Of a stretch of 64,000 nucleotides of DNA, positions 33,141 to 45,306 are shown one piece after another (the first letter of the stretch is position 1; the number at the start of each line of letters is the position of its first letter). The position numbers were made by a program, and so were the translations under genes. Below the pieces are notes generated by a model that worked only from the letters and a program-made list of their open reading frames with translations, was not told the DNA's origin and searched no databases. This DNA is from Psococerastis gibbosa. Taxonomy: Eukaryota; Arthropoda; Insecta; Psocodea; Psocidae. The DNA is taken from the NCBI GenBank assembly GCA_963971405.1, contig OZ020488.1, positions 2,790,001 through 2,854,000 on the forward strand. Reading direction: 5' to 3'.

Positions 33141-34735
33141 ACAGGGTGCCCCAGACCATCCGTCCACCTACTTTTTCTCGAAAACGAATGACGTCAGCGG
33201 TCTGAATTTTTTTTTTATAATTCCAAAGTGGGGGTTGATGCAATCTGGAAATTAGTTTGGAATTTTTTGGGGACCTGGAAGGGGGGTTTGGGGGGGGGGG
33301 GGGGGTCCGTATGCTGTTCCTCGGAATAATCAAATGTAAAGGTATGTCAAATTGCACATCATTTGAAAGCTTATAAAGTGTTCATTAATAATTTGCATAA
33401 ATTTTGATTTTATCCCTATAGGTTCAGGTACAGGGAGTCTTTAAAAGTCAAACTTTGGGTACCTGTGGGCTGTTAGTGTGCTGAATGCTAAAAGTCAAAA
33501 TCAAATTTTTTGATAAAGGAAAAATAGGAGTACTTGATGATCATACCTTGAAGTACCGGAGTTTTTCAGTTCAGGTACAGTAAACCGCTGAAGTTTGAGA
33601 TTAAATTTCTCTAAAATATGAAATGACATCATATGGCATGTTGTACCTTAAATGAAAGCTTATTACAAGAGTCATCAAGTTAACTATAGAAATCGTACCT
33701 GAACATGCGCCTGAACGGGGAGGGTGGTGAAGGGTGGGAATGGGTCACCTAAAGCATGGCAAGTGACACCTCAAATGTAAGCTCATGACTCCAGCTTAAC
33801 AATAACACACAAATTTTAGTAACTGAATCTGCGCCTGAACGAAGAGGGGGGGGGGGTGATTAGTTCACCCGAAGCATGCCAAGTGACACCTCAGATGAAA
33901 GCTTATTACTCCAGCTTAACAATGACACACAAATTTGGAAAAACTTTGTTTTTTGTGCCTCATTGTTAAGCTGAAGTCATGAACTTTCATTTAAGGTGTC
34001 ACTTGCCATGCTTCGGGTGACCTATTCCCAACCTTCCCTCCTCCCCATACAGACGCAGGTTCAGGTACTAAAATTTGTGTGTCATTGTTAAGCTGAGGTC
34101 ATGAGCTTTTATTTGAGGTGTCACTTGCCGCATTTCGGTGACCCATTCCCACCCTTCGCCCCTCTCCCCGTTCAAGCTCAGGTTCAGGTACGATTTGTAC
34201 AGTTAACTTGACAACTCTTGTAATAAGCTTTCATTTAAGGTACAACATGCCATATGATGTGATTTGATATTTTAAAGAAATTTAACCTCAAACTTTAGCT
34301 GTTTACTGTACCTGAACTGAAAAACTCAGGTACACCAATGTAAGATCATCAAGTACTCCTATTTTTTTTTTTAATCAAAAAATCTGGTTTTGACTTTTGG
34401 CATTCAGCACACTAACAGCCCACAGGCACCCAAAGTTTGACTTTTAAAGACTCCCTGTACCTGATCAAAATCAAAATTTTTGCAAATTATTAATGAACAC
34501 TTTATTAGCTTTCAAATGATGTGCAATTTGACATACCTTTACATTTGATTATTCCGAGGAACAGCATACGGACCCCCCCCCCCCCCAAAACCCCCCTTCC
34601 AGGTCACCAAAAAATTCCATACTAATTTCCAGAAATGCATCAACCCCCACTTTGTAATGATAAAAAAAATTCAGACCTCTGACGTCATTCGTTTTCGAGA
34701 AAAAGTAGGTGGACGGATGGTCTGGGGCACCCTGT
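33141..34735. mobile_element. 1.6-kb foldback element with arms of about 0.8 kb
   Basis: The ends read TATACAGGGTGCCCCAGACC and, inverted, GGTCTGGGGCACCCTGTATA. The two halves mirror each other almost to the centre near 33940. Each half carries inner modules with TTAACAATGACACACAAATTT and GCATGCCAAGTGACACCTCA. The flanking TA (or TATA) suggests a TA target. No frame is coding. It is inserted at the end of the SINE-B tail of copy 2. Foldback elements of this type depend on a transposase elsewhere. Confidence 0.9.
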
Positions 34736-34933
34736 ATACCATATAATACTACAATATATTTTCTCTCCATATATATCCATGATTTTTGGTCCTTAACAGG
34801 ACTAAACCATCAGTCCTTGTCGGGACTAAGTCTGATGATGGAAGTTCCACCCACTCCCGAAATGTGGCCCCTTTCCCTGACACCCTGCATATTTGTGGAC
34901 CGTTACTGCTTTTTTCTTTGCTTGTGTGTTCAG

Positions 34934-34989
34934 GTCGAAACTAACAACATCCACGAAGATGCTGCAGCAGCAAGTCCTGTTCCGGGATG
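34934..34989 (+). other. Possible exon upstream of the SGNH frame
   Basis: TTCTTTGCTTGTGTGTTCAG is a good acceptor shape and GGGATGGGTGAGG a donor shape. The 56 bp between read VETNNIHEDAAAASPVPGW in one frame. Together with the acceptor before 35445 this suggests a spliced gene, but it rests on shape only. Confidence 0.35.
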
Positions 34990-35444
34990 GGTGAGGAGTT
35001 TAGTGAGTATAACCTCACACTCCCCGTAGACCGTACATGGTCGTAGTCATCCGACGCCGTGCTCAAGCAGGGGGGCCAAGAAACGGCTAGGTGTTTAAGA
35101 GGCGCGGGCGTCTGTTGGGACGTGGGGCCCTGTATTCTCCGGAAACAGTCCCCCCCCCCCCCTATAATCAGATTCTCCTCATCCGCGGAAAAAAAAAAAA
35201 ACTACCAACTTTAGTGGTAGGCTATCATGTGTCAATGTGTTTATTTGGCGTTTGTGTTATTTTTAACAATGAATGACGGCAAGTTTTACATAATAGTTAG
35301 TAAGGAAACTACTATGTTTATCAGCCATTTAAAGTAAAAGATAGGTCATTTTAGGTCTCTTTTGGCTTAACATGTTATAAAATTAAAACACACTGACATG
35401 TTTAAAAAGATCATAATGAGCGCATTTCCATTCTGTTTCAGACA

Positions 35445-36030
35445 ATGGCGAGGAAGTGTAAGCCTAGAATAATCGTTGTGGGGGACTATGGTCCGTGGGG
35501 TTAAATTGGACGGACGAGTCGCTGAAGTAGTGCCCTGGAGTGGCGCAAAGCTCAATCGATTGACAACCATGAAAATTTGTCGGATGGTGGTAGAATCGAG
35601 TTTAAAGTATGTGATCGTTATTGTGCACTTTGGGACCAATAACATTGGAGCCCGGAACATCAATACCCGTCAAACGCCCGAGGAGTTTGTGGCCGAAATG
35701 CGGAAATTGCTGGACCGGCTCCATGTTATTGAGCGCTGTTCCATTGTAGTGTCCTCGATTTTGCCAAGATTCGACGAAGAATTGCGAGAGAAAATACGCA
35801 CGAGTAATGTTTTACTTTGTCAACTCTGTAGGCGCTACGGAAACAATGTTCTATATTCTCGGACGTATATTCCCTTCATGATCTCATCAAATGGAACCTG
35901 GAACCTATCAGATTAAGAAAGAGCTCTTTAATAATCGTGATAAGTTGCATTTGAATGATGATGGAAAGATTGTGTTTTCCGCTTTTCTTAGGAAAGCGGT
36001 AGGCTATGCGAAATTCATCCGTCCAACGTA
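35445..36030 (+). pseudogene. SGNH/GDSL-type hydrolase domain, broken
   Basis: Frame starts MARKCKPRIIVVGD right after TTCCATTCTGTTTCAG, a strong splice-acceptor shape. Block I (GD-S) is hit by a frameshift so the nucleophile serine is not encoded; the next frame (from 35485) reads MVRGVKLDGRVAEVV and contains block III VHFGTNNIG. A further frameshift near 35900 precedes the block V-like RDKLHLNDDGK with the Asp/His pair. The domain is about 190 residues, usual for SGNH esterases. Such domains occur in CR1-type ORF1 proteins and in animal genes; the splice-like borders speak against a LINE ORF1. Now non-functional. Confidence 0.6.
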
Positions 36031-36058
36031 ATGCCCACGTTTCAGGCAGTCCCTCCAC

Positions 36059-36613
36059 CAGTGGCGTAGCCAGAATTTATTTCGGGTGGGGGTCTAGTTT
36101 TCGTGCAACATCAATGCATAAAGTTTGCCTGCTTCCGATAGGTTTTCGAATGGGGTGCATTGGCGTAAATAACCAAAATTTCTGGGGGGGGGGGGCATTA
36201 CGACCCCAAGACTCATCCCCCAGAGAAAAAAAAGATAAATGGGCCCAAATTAGTGAGGTTTTCACATATTATACCCTAGAGAACGGGGGGCCCGGGGGTC
36301 TCCCCCGGGAGAATTATTTTGAAAAAGAATAAGCTCGAAATAGTGGAATTTACACACTTTCAAAGCATTTATGTTTATATTTTACATGTTGAGAATATTA
36401 CAGGTAATAAGAGGGGCCCGGGGGCTATCTCAGTGAATGTTTTTTATAAGATAGGCCTGAAATAGTTTGTCAGCATAACAGTTTTGAACTTGCAGACCAT
36501 AAATTTATCATTAAAACTGGAAAAAGGGGGACTCTCTCTGGAGAATTTTTTACCGAAATATCTTAAAGAAGCGGTTTTGCTCATTTTTTTGGGGGGGGGG
36601 GGCTACGCCACTG
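36059..36613. mobile_element. hAT-type MITE (555 bp) with 8-bp target duplication
   Basis: Ends CAGTGGCGTAGCCAG and GGGCTACGCCACTG. CCCTCCAC (36051-36058) and CCCTCCAT (36614-36621) are an 8-bp target duplication with one change. The body has the C-rich and GTGAGGTTTT modules of the family in tandem. Inserted just downstream of the SGNH remnant. Confidence 0.92.
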
Positions 36614-36858
36614 CCCTCCATCGTCATTGTCACTCCAGCTACCTCCTAGCGGCCAGGATTTGTACAGGAGCCTGTCGTTCCAGTTGTGACCGTAAAATCC
36701 GAAGTGCAGGAGTTGAAAATGGAATGAATCAACCGCTGTGCAGGAAGTAGGGTTGGAAGGTCGCTACACCTACTTCAGCCCTAGCCTGGTGACTCGGCGA
36801 ACTTCAAGGGAATCCCTCGCGAGGTTGCCTCCTTCGCAGCTCGAGCCACAAACCAATA

Positions 36859-37099
36859 TCTCCACTGTTTCAACCTGGTGGATTCAGCACTGTGTCGAGC
36901 CTGTGGAATGGATGAAGAAACTCTTGAGCATATTCTCCTGCAATGGTCCATTCCAAGCAGGGAGAAGGACTTACTCGTGACGGCATTGGGAGGAGGAGGA
37001 ATAGAAAAAATTCTGGGACGGAAGAATCTTTGGGCACTGGTGAATGAATCATCTGGCCATCGGCATCACCTGAAGCTGGAACCCAGTAGTAAGAAGTAA
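36859..37099 (+). pseudogene. C-terminal zinc-knuckle remnant of an I/R1-type LINE
   Basis: The frame reads LVDSALCRACGMDEETLEHILLQ, the C-x2-C ... H ... C tail found after the RNase H of I- and R1-group LINEs; the last Cys is replaced by Trp here. Nothing of the RT is left next to it. It ends near a run reading SSGHRHHLKLEPSSKK. Confidence 0.6.
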
Positions 37100-37194
37100 G
37101 AAAATGGCAGTCGTCGGTGCTGACAAGTTGAACTCCATAGTGCAAAGTAAGTATTTTCTAGCAATCTCAGATAGGGGTGACGATAGTATATTAA

Positions 37195-37496
37195 GGGTGT
37201 ACAGCCCGTAGGAAATTGGCAGCCCGAAATAATTAACGAATCATGTTATTTAACATTTGTCTCATTAAAGTTGTAAAAGACTACTTCATGCATCCTATGA
37301 TAAGATATACCTAGTATTTCTAATATTTTAAATTGTAGCTTTTTCATCGACATGATAATATTTTGTAAAAAATAACCTTATTATATGATGCATAAAGTAG
37401 ACTTCTACAACTGAAATGAGCCAAATCTTTAATAACTTGCTTAGTTAATTAAATAAAAAGTTTTAAATTTCGGGCTGACAATTTCCTATGGGCTCT
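37195..37496. mobile_element. TTAA-flanked MITE (302 bp)
   Basis: TTAA stands at 37191-37194 and 37497-37500. Inverted ends include AGCCCGTAGGAAATTG and CAATTTCCTATGGGCT; the inner parts AAAGACTACTTCATGCAT and ATGCATAAAGTAGACTTC mirror each other. Related inner sequence occurs at 39575, 52789 and 61165. A TTAA target is typical for piggyBac- and Kolobok-type elements. Confidence 0.75.
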
Positions 37497-38012
37497 TTAA
37501 CTAATCTGCTATTTTTCCTTTCCTATGTGTAGACCTACGCTATTATAACGAAAGCATTGGCATTTCGAGTACCTATTCGACAGATTTACATGCTGCTTTT
37601 ACGGTTCCAGAAACAGGAAAAGTGACACTATCTATGTTGTTAGATTTGTGGAAATATCCTTGTGTAACGGACTGGTGCGAGTTTACCCAAATATGCTTTC
37701 AATTTTATTAATTAGTGTAGGTAATGTCAAATTTCCATGGTCAGTAATTGTACCATGGCTGCCTACTCATGTTCCGATCAATTAGTAACCTATAATGGAA
37801 ATTAATATATAAATGATCAATTACGGTACCTACGGTATATGAAGTGGCAAGGTATTAAGATGCACAGGTCTCTACACACCATGTGATCGGAGAAAGGAGA
37901 AGCATCGTTACTTTTTCTTCTTCATATTTGTGCGGGTAGTTTGGCTTATCATATCATTTGAACTTTCAGGAGATGTCATGTCAGCGATTTATTAAGAGAA
38001 TCTAGTTCGGGA

Positions 38013-38345
38013 TGAACATGCATGCCGCCTTGATAAGGAGGAGAAAGATAGACGTGATGCTGGAAGAAGAAGACATTGTTCGCTATGCAAAAGCCTGAAG
38101 GATTCGGTTTATTGGCGGCGAATGGCTCATCACCGAGCAAGGGAAGGCTCGCAACCGATGATGAGTATAGGTGGAACCTGCTCAAGATGTCAGTCTCGAC
38201 TTTCCAGAAGAAGAGCAAGGACGAGAATGTATTCCTATTTCCACATAACAATCTATTTCGACGTGTTGATAGATTACATTTCGGGCTATTCACGTTATCA
38301 CAAATAATTTGTAGATGGATTTTGTATGGACTGAGTTCAATTTAG
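38013..38345 (+). pseudogene. Unidentified coding-like fragment
   Basis: A splice-acceptor-like CATTTGAACTTTCAG near 37970 is followed by MNMHAALIRRRKIDVMLEEED; then in another frame ATDDEYRWNLLKMSVSTFQ appears. The second string recalls the N-terminal part of PIF/Harbinger-type transposases (acidic DDE-run followed by a FRMS-like helix), but the match is weak and the frames do not agree. AATAAA follows at 38348. I do not assign a function. Confidence 0.25.
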
Positions 38346-38877
38346 TAATAAAAAGAAATGTATATTTCTTAATAAGTATAATGTGTGTTGGTCATTGAGT
38401 ATTTCTTAATTTTGTATTTAATATGTTAGGTACGGCTTAGTGTGGAACTATGAAAAAAAAAATAGTTTGTTTAAAATAAGGTGAATACTAACAACGTTGT
38501 CAGAGTACATACCAGAGTAGTCATTAAAAATCAATTATATAATACAAAATAGGTCAATATAATATTAAATAGGAAGGGAGCGCGAGCCGGGCCGGCCGGG
38601 GCCCCGGCCACACAAAATTTGAAAAAAGGAGCGAATGATTCTGACGCGGGAGGGCCAACATTACTATTATTTTTTTTTTGGCAGTTGGCAGTCTTTCCCT
38701 AACAAAATATTACCATTGAGTTAACGTTCTTATATATTATGTTGTTCTGTGGTCCCAACTATTGTAAGGCACACATTAACATTTGGACGCATTGCCCAAG
38801 CCCAACTTGACTTGACAACACTGTTGTATAAGGAGGGTGTCTTTCGCACTGGCATTGCAAATTTGCAATGCAATAAT

Positions 38878-39230
38878 TAGGGTGACCATCTATACTGTTT
38901 TTGGCAGGACAGTACTGTTTCTTGGTGTCTCTGTACTGATACTGTTTTGATTTGCCAAAAACACCAAAAATATTTTGTCTGGAAAAAAATATGCAGCTTA
39001 AAACTGTTCTTTAAATTGGACTAAGATATTACGTTTAATTACAATACATAATAAATTTGATTGATGTATGATTAAGTAGTAGGCCTATCTTTTATTTATG
39101 ATTAGGGAAAATTAATTCAAAAATAATTCTACACTGGACACAATGAGTATTTGAAAAGCAAGTTTACACTATATAGAATAGACATTCGTATGATTTACTG
39201 TTTTTCAATTTCAAAATTATGGTCACCCTA
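38878..39230. mobile_element. TA-flanked MITE, GGGTGACCAT ends
   Basis: TAGGGTGACCAT at the left and ATGGTCACCCTA at the right; TA is the likely target duplication, as in Tc1/mariner-type elements. Inner sequence ACTGTTTTTGGCAGGACAGTACTG and repeats of TACTG; no frame. Confidence 0.8.
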
Positions 39231-39574
39231 GCCATAATACAGGGGTTCTCCAGTAGTGAACCATGGCCCCCTGCCGTGGGCTTCCTCCACGGGGCCATTG
39301 GGTGTGCCATGTGAAAAAATAAGTTATTACTTTTATGAAGAAGCAGCTAGGTTGAAAATAATGCCAAGCTTCGAGTTTCTATGAAGTGAAATAAACAAAA
39401 AATTTTGATACTTATAACTTGGCTCTTATCTTCATTGCAATAAAACTAATCACCTTATATAAATGCATATATTGATCACCCCCCCCCCCCCCCCTATGCG
39501 AGTATATGGAGAGCCAATGCAACTTTGAACATTTTTTTCAGGAGCCTCCGAAAATATTTCTTGAGAACCCCTGT

Positions 39575-39865
39575 TGTTGAGGACTACTTCGTGCATCATA
39601 TAATCGGTTTTTTTACTTTTCAGTTTTGTAGTTTTTTTCCGAAAAATCCCTGGTTTTTATGAAAGAACTAGCCTATGGTACCAAAATTTTAATGTGTCCT
39701 ACTATATATATGATGCATGAAGTACTCTTCTACAGTTCTACAACTTACATGAGCCAAATCTTTAATTAGGCTAGGCCTACTTGCTTTGTTAATTAATAAA
39801 AAAATAAAAAGTTGAAGCACATTTTGGGATGCTAATTGTCTACGTAGCATGTCCTCTCAACCAAA
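39575..39865. repeat. Partial copy of the TTAA MITE family
   Basis: Shares GACTACTTCGTGCATCATAT, CATGAGCCAAATCTTTAAT and the right end GTCTACGTAGCATGTCCTCT with the copies at 52789-53690 and 61165-61362. Confidence 0.65.
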
Positions 39866-39869
39866 AACC

Positions 39870-41400
39870 ATAGGAGGGCCCGACATGGGCCATCTTTATG
39901 TATTTGGAGGCACTCCAATCAAGGCCTGAGGCATGCAGGAGTGAAGGGGTGGGACGACTGATCCTATATAAGTATATAGCTTAAATTGTTTCTTGTCAAC
40001 AAGATTGTACATCTAGTGACACGCTTGACGTTACGTTGTGTCTGAGAAATTAGGAAACCCGCTAATTAGGGTCTATTTGTTCAAAAATATTCCACAGGGG
40101 GAAATCCAGGGCCCCCATGTTTGTAGCTTTATTAATTAAAATAAGTCTTATTCTGTAAACCCAAAGGAAATTTGCGGTCAAAATGAGTAAAACCTCACTA
40201 TTTCACACCTATATTTTCAAAAATACTTCCCCTCCTGTTTTGAGCAATACCGGGGATAGGTGGCTCTAAGGCGCCTTAATTTAAAAGCTGCGTGCATGTA
40301 CATCCACGTGGTTGCATGCACTAGTCTACTTTTCCACCATAAAATAGGCTGCACAAAAACTAAAAAACTATAACTAGGCTATATATATATAAATATAAAC
40401 TATACATAAACTATATATATAAACTATAAAAACTGCTAGGTATCCCTAATTTATTTACCTTTTATTTTAGAGAAATCAAGATTATGACCAAGTTTGGGAC
40501 CAGATCAGAATTTTAACGACCAACTGCTGAGCCTCAACCACGCCAGGGAGAGGGCAAATGAACTATATATTTATAAATTGGTTCAGGCTCGTTAACTGGT
40601 AAGTGACGAGGGTAACAAAAAACAAGTCTTCAGGTGGGGCCAATCTAAACTGTATTTCATAATAAAAAGCTTTGGCGATAAGTCCGAAAATTTTACATTA
40701 AGGATTAACTTGGTAATTAAGTAATTAACGCGGTCACGTTTATATTCGTTAGTTGCCAGTAAAATGTGCCTTTTAAACAAGTAGTTTGATGACAAGCAGT
40801 TTCAAAATCTAAATAGGCCTACTTTTTCTAAGCCGCTATCTGATTGGATACCGGTACCCATCAATTGGGAGGTATCACCTTAAAACCATAATTTTATAAT
40901 ATATAATAATTTAATTAAATGAACATTATTTGAAAGAAAGAAAGAAAATTGTCTTTATTTTCCATATGCCATTCGGCCCACTCTTACAATTAACTCATAT
41001 ATGGGGCATAATTTGTTGACTTAATGTTCCTTAAAGTAGGTTTACGTTCAGTATACGTCCTTATTATCAAAGACATTGAGCAATTGAGTGACCCTATCAC
41101 AAAATCATAACTCTGATTTTCTGTTTGCAGGCAACATTTTCAACAAGAAATGTATAATCACACAAATTCGTCGGAGGTTTTACTTTCACATCACTTTTAC
41201 GCCGAACAGAATATGGAAGCCAAAACTTTGATAAAACGTTAAGCATGGTGAGTAGATAGGCTCCGTAGGCTTGTTGAAACTTCATTTGGGAGAGATGAGA
41301 CATTCGAGTGCCAAAAATATTTTGTGGATTTCGATAAAATTTGGCGTGTAGATTCATAAAAATGGCCTTGGAACCTTTAATTTTTATTTTGGGCCAACTC
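39870..41400. other. No recognisable gene
   Basis: Contains a fragment of the hAT-MITE C-rich module at about 40080-40240, TATA-rich runs at 40380-40430 and a short (GAAA)n at 40934-40948. The 101-residue minus-strand frame at 41097-41402 has no known motif and lacks neighbours that would support it. Confidence 0.4.
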
Positions 41401-41404
41401 AATT

Positions 41405-41940
41405 TTGGGGGGTTTTATTCTTAAAAAACTCCCAAAAGGCGCATAAAAAATTATTTCTCAAAACGGTATAGGTGTTAAATTGAGTAACAAAACCAACTAG
41501 GGTGCTTTGCCAAACCAATATTTAGTTTTGTGCAAAAAATTATTTTTTGAAGAAATTAGGGAAAATTCACAGTGAAATACATTGCTATTATTAATGTGTG
41601 GCAAGGTATTGGTCTGCCCGATCTAGAAATATGCAATGCCATTGATTAATTTAGTGCTTTGGGATAGGGGATTTACAAGGCCATAGCCAGACCGGGGTCC
41701 AGGACACCCCCCCCCCCCCTTCCCCAAATGTTTGCAGCATACACTAGATGGAATGGAGATTTAAGGATTTTTCAATATATTTACATAAGTTACCTCACCT
41801 TCGGTGACGTCAAATTGACCCCCCCCCCCCCCCAAGGGATCCGAAATTTAACCATAGGAAAATTATTGAATTTACTCATTATTGAATTTACTCATTTTCT
41901 CAATCTACTAATTGATAAATTGGAAAGCATGTTCGAGTAA
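41405..41940 (-). repeat. Repeat A copy, inverted
   Basis: Reverse complement of the left two thirds of the 49005-49856 element: ends with TGCTTTCCAATTTATC, runs through two C-run blocks (near 41710 and 41822) and the GCACAAAACTAAAT region. The 35 bp beyond the element end (GAGTAAACTCGGACCGGTTC at 41935-41955) are shared, inverted, with the flank at 48987-49006, so either the repeat extends that far or the target is related. Confidence 0.75.
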
Positions 41941-42796
41941 ACTCGGACCGGTTCGTGCATTTGGGTCAACAATAGACTCCCCCCATATTTACTGTATTAT
42001 TATTATTATTATTATTATTATTTGTTTTTCAGAGAACGTCGTTGACAAAAGTAACCACAGTGCCAATGAACTTCTAAGACTATTGTTGGATTGGAAATTT
42101 GTTCCAAAATTTTGCTTATCCGGGCGGATCACAGGTTAAGCACCATTAAAAGCCTCATGGCTAAATGATGCTTTACGGTAAGCTCATATTCTTAAATGCC
42201 GTAAATAATCATACATATTAATGAAACTATTACTACACGTAGACGGATTATTAGGTATCCACGTAGTTACTCTAGTGAATTTCGTCTGCAATAATATGAT
42301 TATGCAACCGCACACACGCTTACCCAACCATTATTCTATCTAATTAATTAATGATCTTGAAGCATGTTTATTATTCACAGCCAAGTATAATGCCTTTAAT
42401 ATTATAAATGTATGCTCATGGAAAAGCGATTAAGAAAAAAATAAGAGTATTTGTAGCCTTAGGCATACGAGTAACTACCTATTGCAAAGTATGAACCTTA
42501 TGATCCTGCCACCATGTCCTCTTGTATCAATAATGCTTAAAAGAGATTTGTCCGTACGGTAAGGTAAATAATGATCATGAGTTCAATACTCAACAATAAT
42601 AATAACTTATTCACCATAAATTTCGTTTCAGATGTCATTGTATGGTCAAGCCATGAAGCCACGGACGAACCCAATTAAACATCACTTCTTCAAATACTCC
42701 GCGGTGAAGGAAACCCTGAACCATTGAAGGCACGGGAAACACCTAAAATAGTCAGACCACCGATGACCCTTAATTATTATATCAGTTGTCATATTT

Positions 42797-43632
42797 TCAA
42801 TGTCACATAAATGCTGGACTGCCTCCTAGTTACTGCGCAAGTCTCAGGACTTCGTCCAATTGGCTCTACCCCTCGAACGAGGAAGGTGTACAACTGACAA
42901 GTTCCAGAATTTAAAAATGTAGCCTAAAAGTAAAACCTCCAGCACTCATTTTTTATGAATAGCTTTTCATGGTCCTTAAACGTTATTATAAGCCTAAATC
43001 GAACCAGTATGTACTGGATTTTGATCATAGCTTACCTACCTATAGGGTTTTTTTTAGGAAAAGGTCATCGCAGCCCCCTCCGAAATAAAATTCTGGCTAA
43101 GGGCCTGCTGTATGGTACAGCAGACACTGTACCTTATAGCACTAGTTAGACAGTAGGTACCAAAGATGGAAAATGGTAGGTAGGTTAGGTACAAAATAGT
43201 GGGCTATTTATTCCATTTCCAACCATAAGGCACGACATATAATACAATTCAGTAGATTCTCGATTTCGTCATGGAAAATAGTCAAAACAGTAACTAGTTA
43301 AGTTAGCTGTTATAATTAATAATACCAAACACTTAATCGTTTGATAAAGTCAAAGTTCCAAAATTTAAAAATATAGCCTAAATGTAAAACCTATAGGTAG
43401 CCTAGGCATGCTATGATCAAAATCCAGCACATACTGATTGCATTTAGGCTTATTATAACGTTTAAGGACCATGAAAAGTTATTCATAAAAATGAGTGCAG
43501 GAAGTTTTACTTTTAGGCTATATTTTTAAATTCTGGAACTTCAGTTGTAGCCTACACCTTCCGCGTTGCCAATTGGACTGTCCTGACAAATGCGCAATAA
43601 CAAGGAGGCAGTCCAGCATTTATGTGATGGTA
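42797..43632. repeat. Inverted repeat with arms of about 235 bp
   Basis: Left arm 42797-43035 and right arm 43404-43632 are reverse complements with scattered differences; both start from CATAAATGCTGGACTGCC at the outside and include GGTCCTTAAACGTTATTATAA. The centre of about 370 bp is unique. It looks like a foldback-type element; no target duplication could be fixed. Confidence 0.8.
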
Positions 43633-43639
43633 CCTATAT

Positions 43640-44530
43640 TTCTACTTTATATATACTTCGTCATTTGCGGCTGCCAAATGAGACATTTATTACCTACTTA
43701 TCTAAAAAATAACTCTGTGCATTTGTTTAAATTTTTTGTTTGTTGTACCTAACGTTTAAACGTAATTCTAACTACGGTATTTATACAAACTAGTTATTCG
43801 CGTCTACACATAAGTAGCCTTATAAACTAATGGTGACATACAAACTTCAATTTCCTTCAAGTTATCACTTATCCCATGTACCATGTACAGATTTTACCTG
43901 TCCCGTAGCCAACAAGGGAAAACTACTTGATCGTAATTTAGGAACTATTGAGGAGGAGCTATTATTGAAAAAAACAACTTTAATTTATATGACAACATTT
44001 TTAAGTAGTTCAACTTTGTTGGAGCTACCAGTTTCAAATGTGATTATTGTTTGCTATATGCTATGCTATGCGTATCTTGGCAATGTGTTTATGTTTCATC
44101 TTGCATAGGGCCTACCTACCGTATTGCTTTTACTGTTTTGTTATGTTACACTTGGCGTGAGTCGAAACTGGTTGTGTGTTTTCTATAATTTAACGTAAAA
44201 CTTAACAAAGTAATTTATTGTTCACAATGAGTACCGTACGTCACAGTTTTCGGGAAAAACTTATGTCACACCATTTTTTATGCACTCTGGATTATGCTGC
44301 AGTATGCTACTGTTGCATACTGCATTTACAAATGTAGCTTACACAAAATATTGGCCACAGGATTTTTTACTCGTATATTCGTACATTATCCTTAAAGGGC
44401 GAAAGTGTTTTGTATCTAACCCATAGATTTTTGTTCGAATGTACCTACCCAATAAATTAAAGCATATGGACACTCTAAGAGGGGTATTCAAGATTTGACT
44501 TATGACTCATACTGAGCAGGTACAGTAGGT
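43640..44530. other. No recognisable gene
   Basis: A 92-residue plus-strand frame at 43830-44108 is hydrophobic toward its end but has no family signature, and nothing around it suggests a gene. Confidence 0.35.
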
Positions 44531-44539
44531 ATTAATTAA

Positions 44540-44885
44540 GGGGAATCCATTCAAATTTATGGAAAGCAATATGAATAATTTTTTAGACGTTTTTTTGGAG
44601 TTTTTTGAGAATAAAGCCCCCCCCCCCAGATTGAGTTACTCCAAAATAAAAAAAAGATCTCGAGGTATGATTTTTGTGAACCTACATGCCAAATTTCATC
44701 ACCATCGGCCTAGTAGTTGGCCCGGAAATCGATGAACAGACAGACATACAGACAGAGATTTCGTAAAAACCAATTTTTTAGGTTCGTGGGACCACAAAAC
44801 GTGTAAATCCGTTGAAATCTCGGAATCGAAAATTTCGACCATCACAAAGCTTTCCGCATACTACGTATAAATTGGAAAGCAATTT
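44540..44885 (+). repeat. Repeat A, right part
   Basis: TTTTTTAGACGTTTTTTTGG, a short C run, GATTTTTGTGAACC, CAGACAGACATACAGACAG and the end ATAAATTGGAAAGCAA at about 44868-44883. Confidence 0.75.
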
Positions 44886-44899
44886 AGCAAGCTAGCCAA

Positions 44900-45306
44900 T
44901 TTTTCAAATATTTATTTAAAAAAATTCCCCTGGGGTGACCCCGGGCCCCTGTTTCCAGTGTAGATTATAAAGTGAAAAATCAAAAGAATATTGTTTGCCA
45001 ACAATATCCGTTAAACTCCACCATTTCAAAAACATGTTGCTTGTTAGCTGTAATATTTTTCATCTGTGAAATCTAAACGTAACTGCTTTCAGAATAAGTA
45101 AATTCCACTATTTCGGGCATAGGCTATTCTTTCAAAACAATTCCCCCTTCAGCCACACAAGCCCTCGAGTGCCTGCGCAAGGGATATTAAGATCATGCCC
45201 CCTAATTAGAACGGCTTTCCTATTTTTCTACATTTTTATGAAAATGAGGGGCGGGGGGCACCAAATAAAGCACCGCCCTCCTTCGGAAACCTATCGCCAC
45301 GCCACT
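44900..45306. repeat. C-rich hAT-MITE fragment
   Basis: The right end reads GCCACGCCACTG at 45295-45306 with upstream modules of the same family (CCCCTGGGGTGACCCCGGG, TTTCAAAAACATG). The left end is not clear. Confidence 0.5.

Noticed and set aside
36738-37145. Two further frames around the LINE zinc-knuckle remnant
   Set aside because: Only the frame with CRACGMDEETLEHIL has a family signature; the others are shadows.
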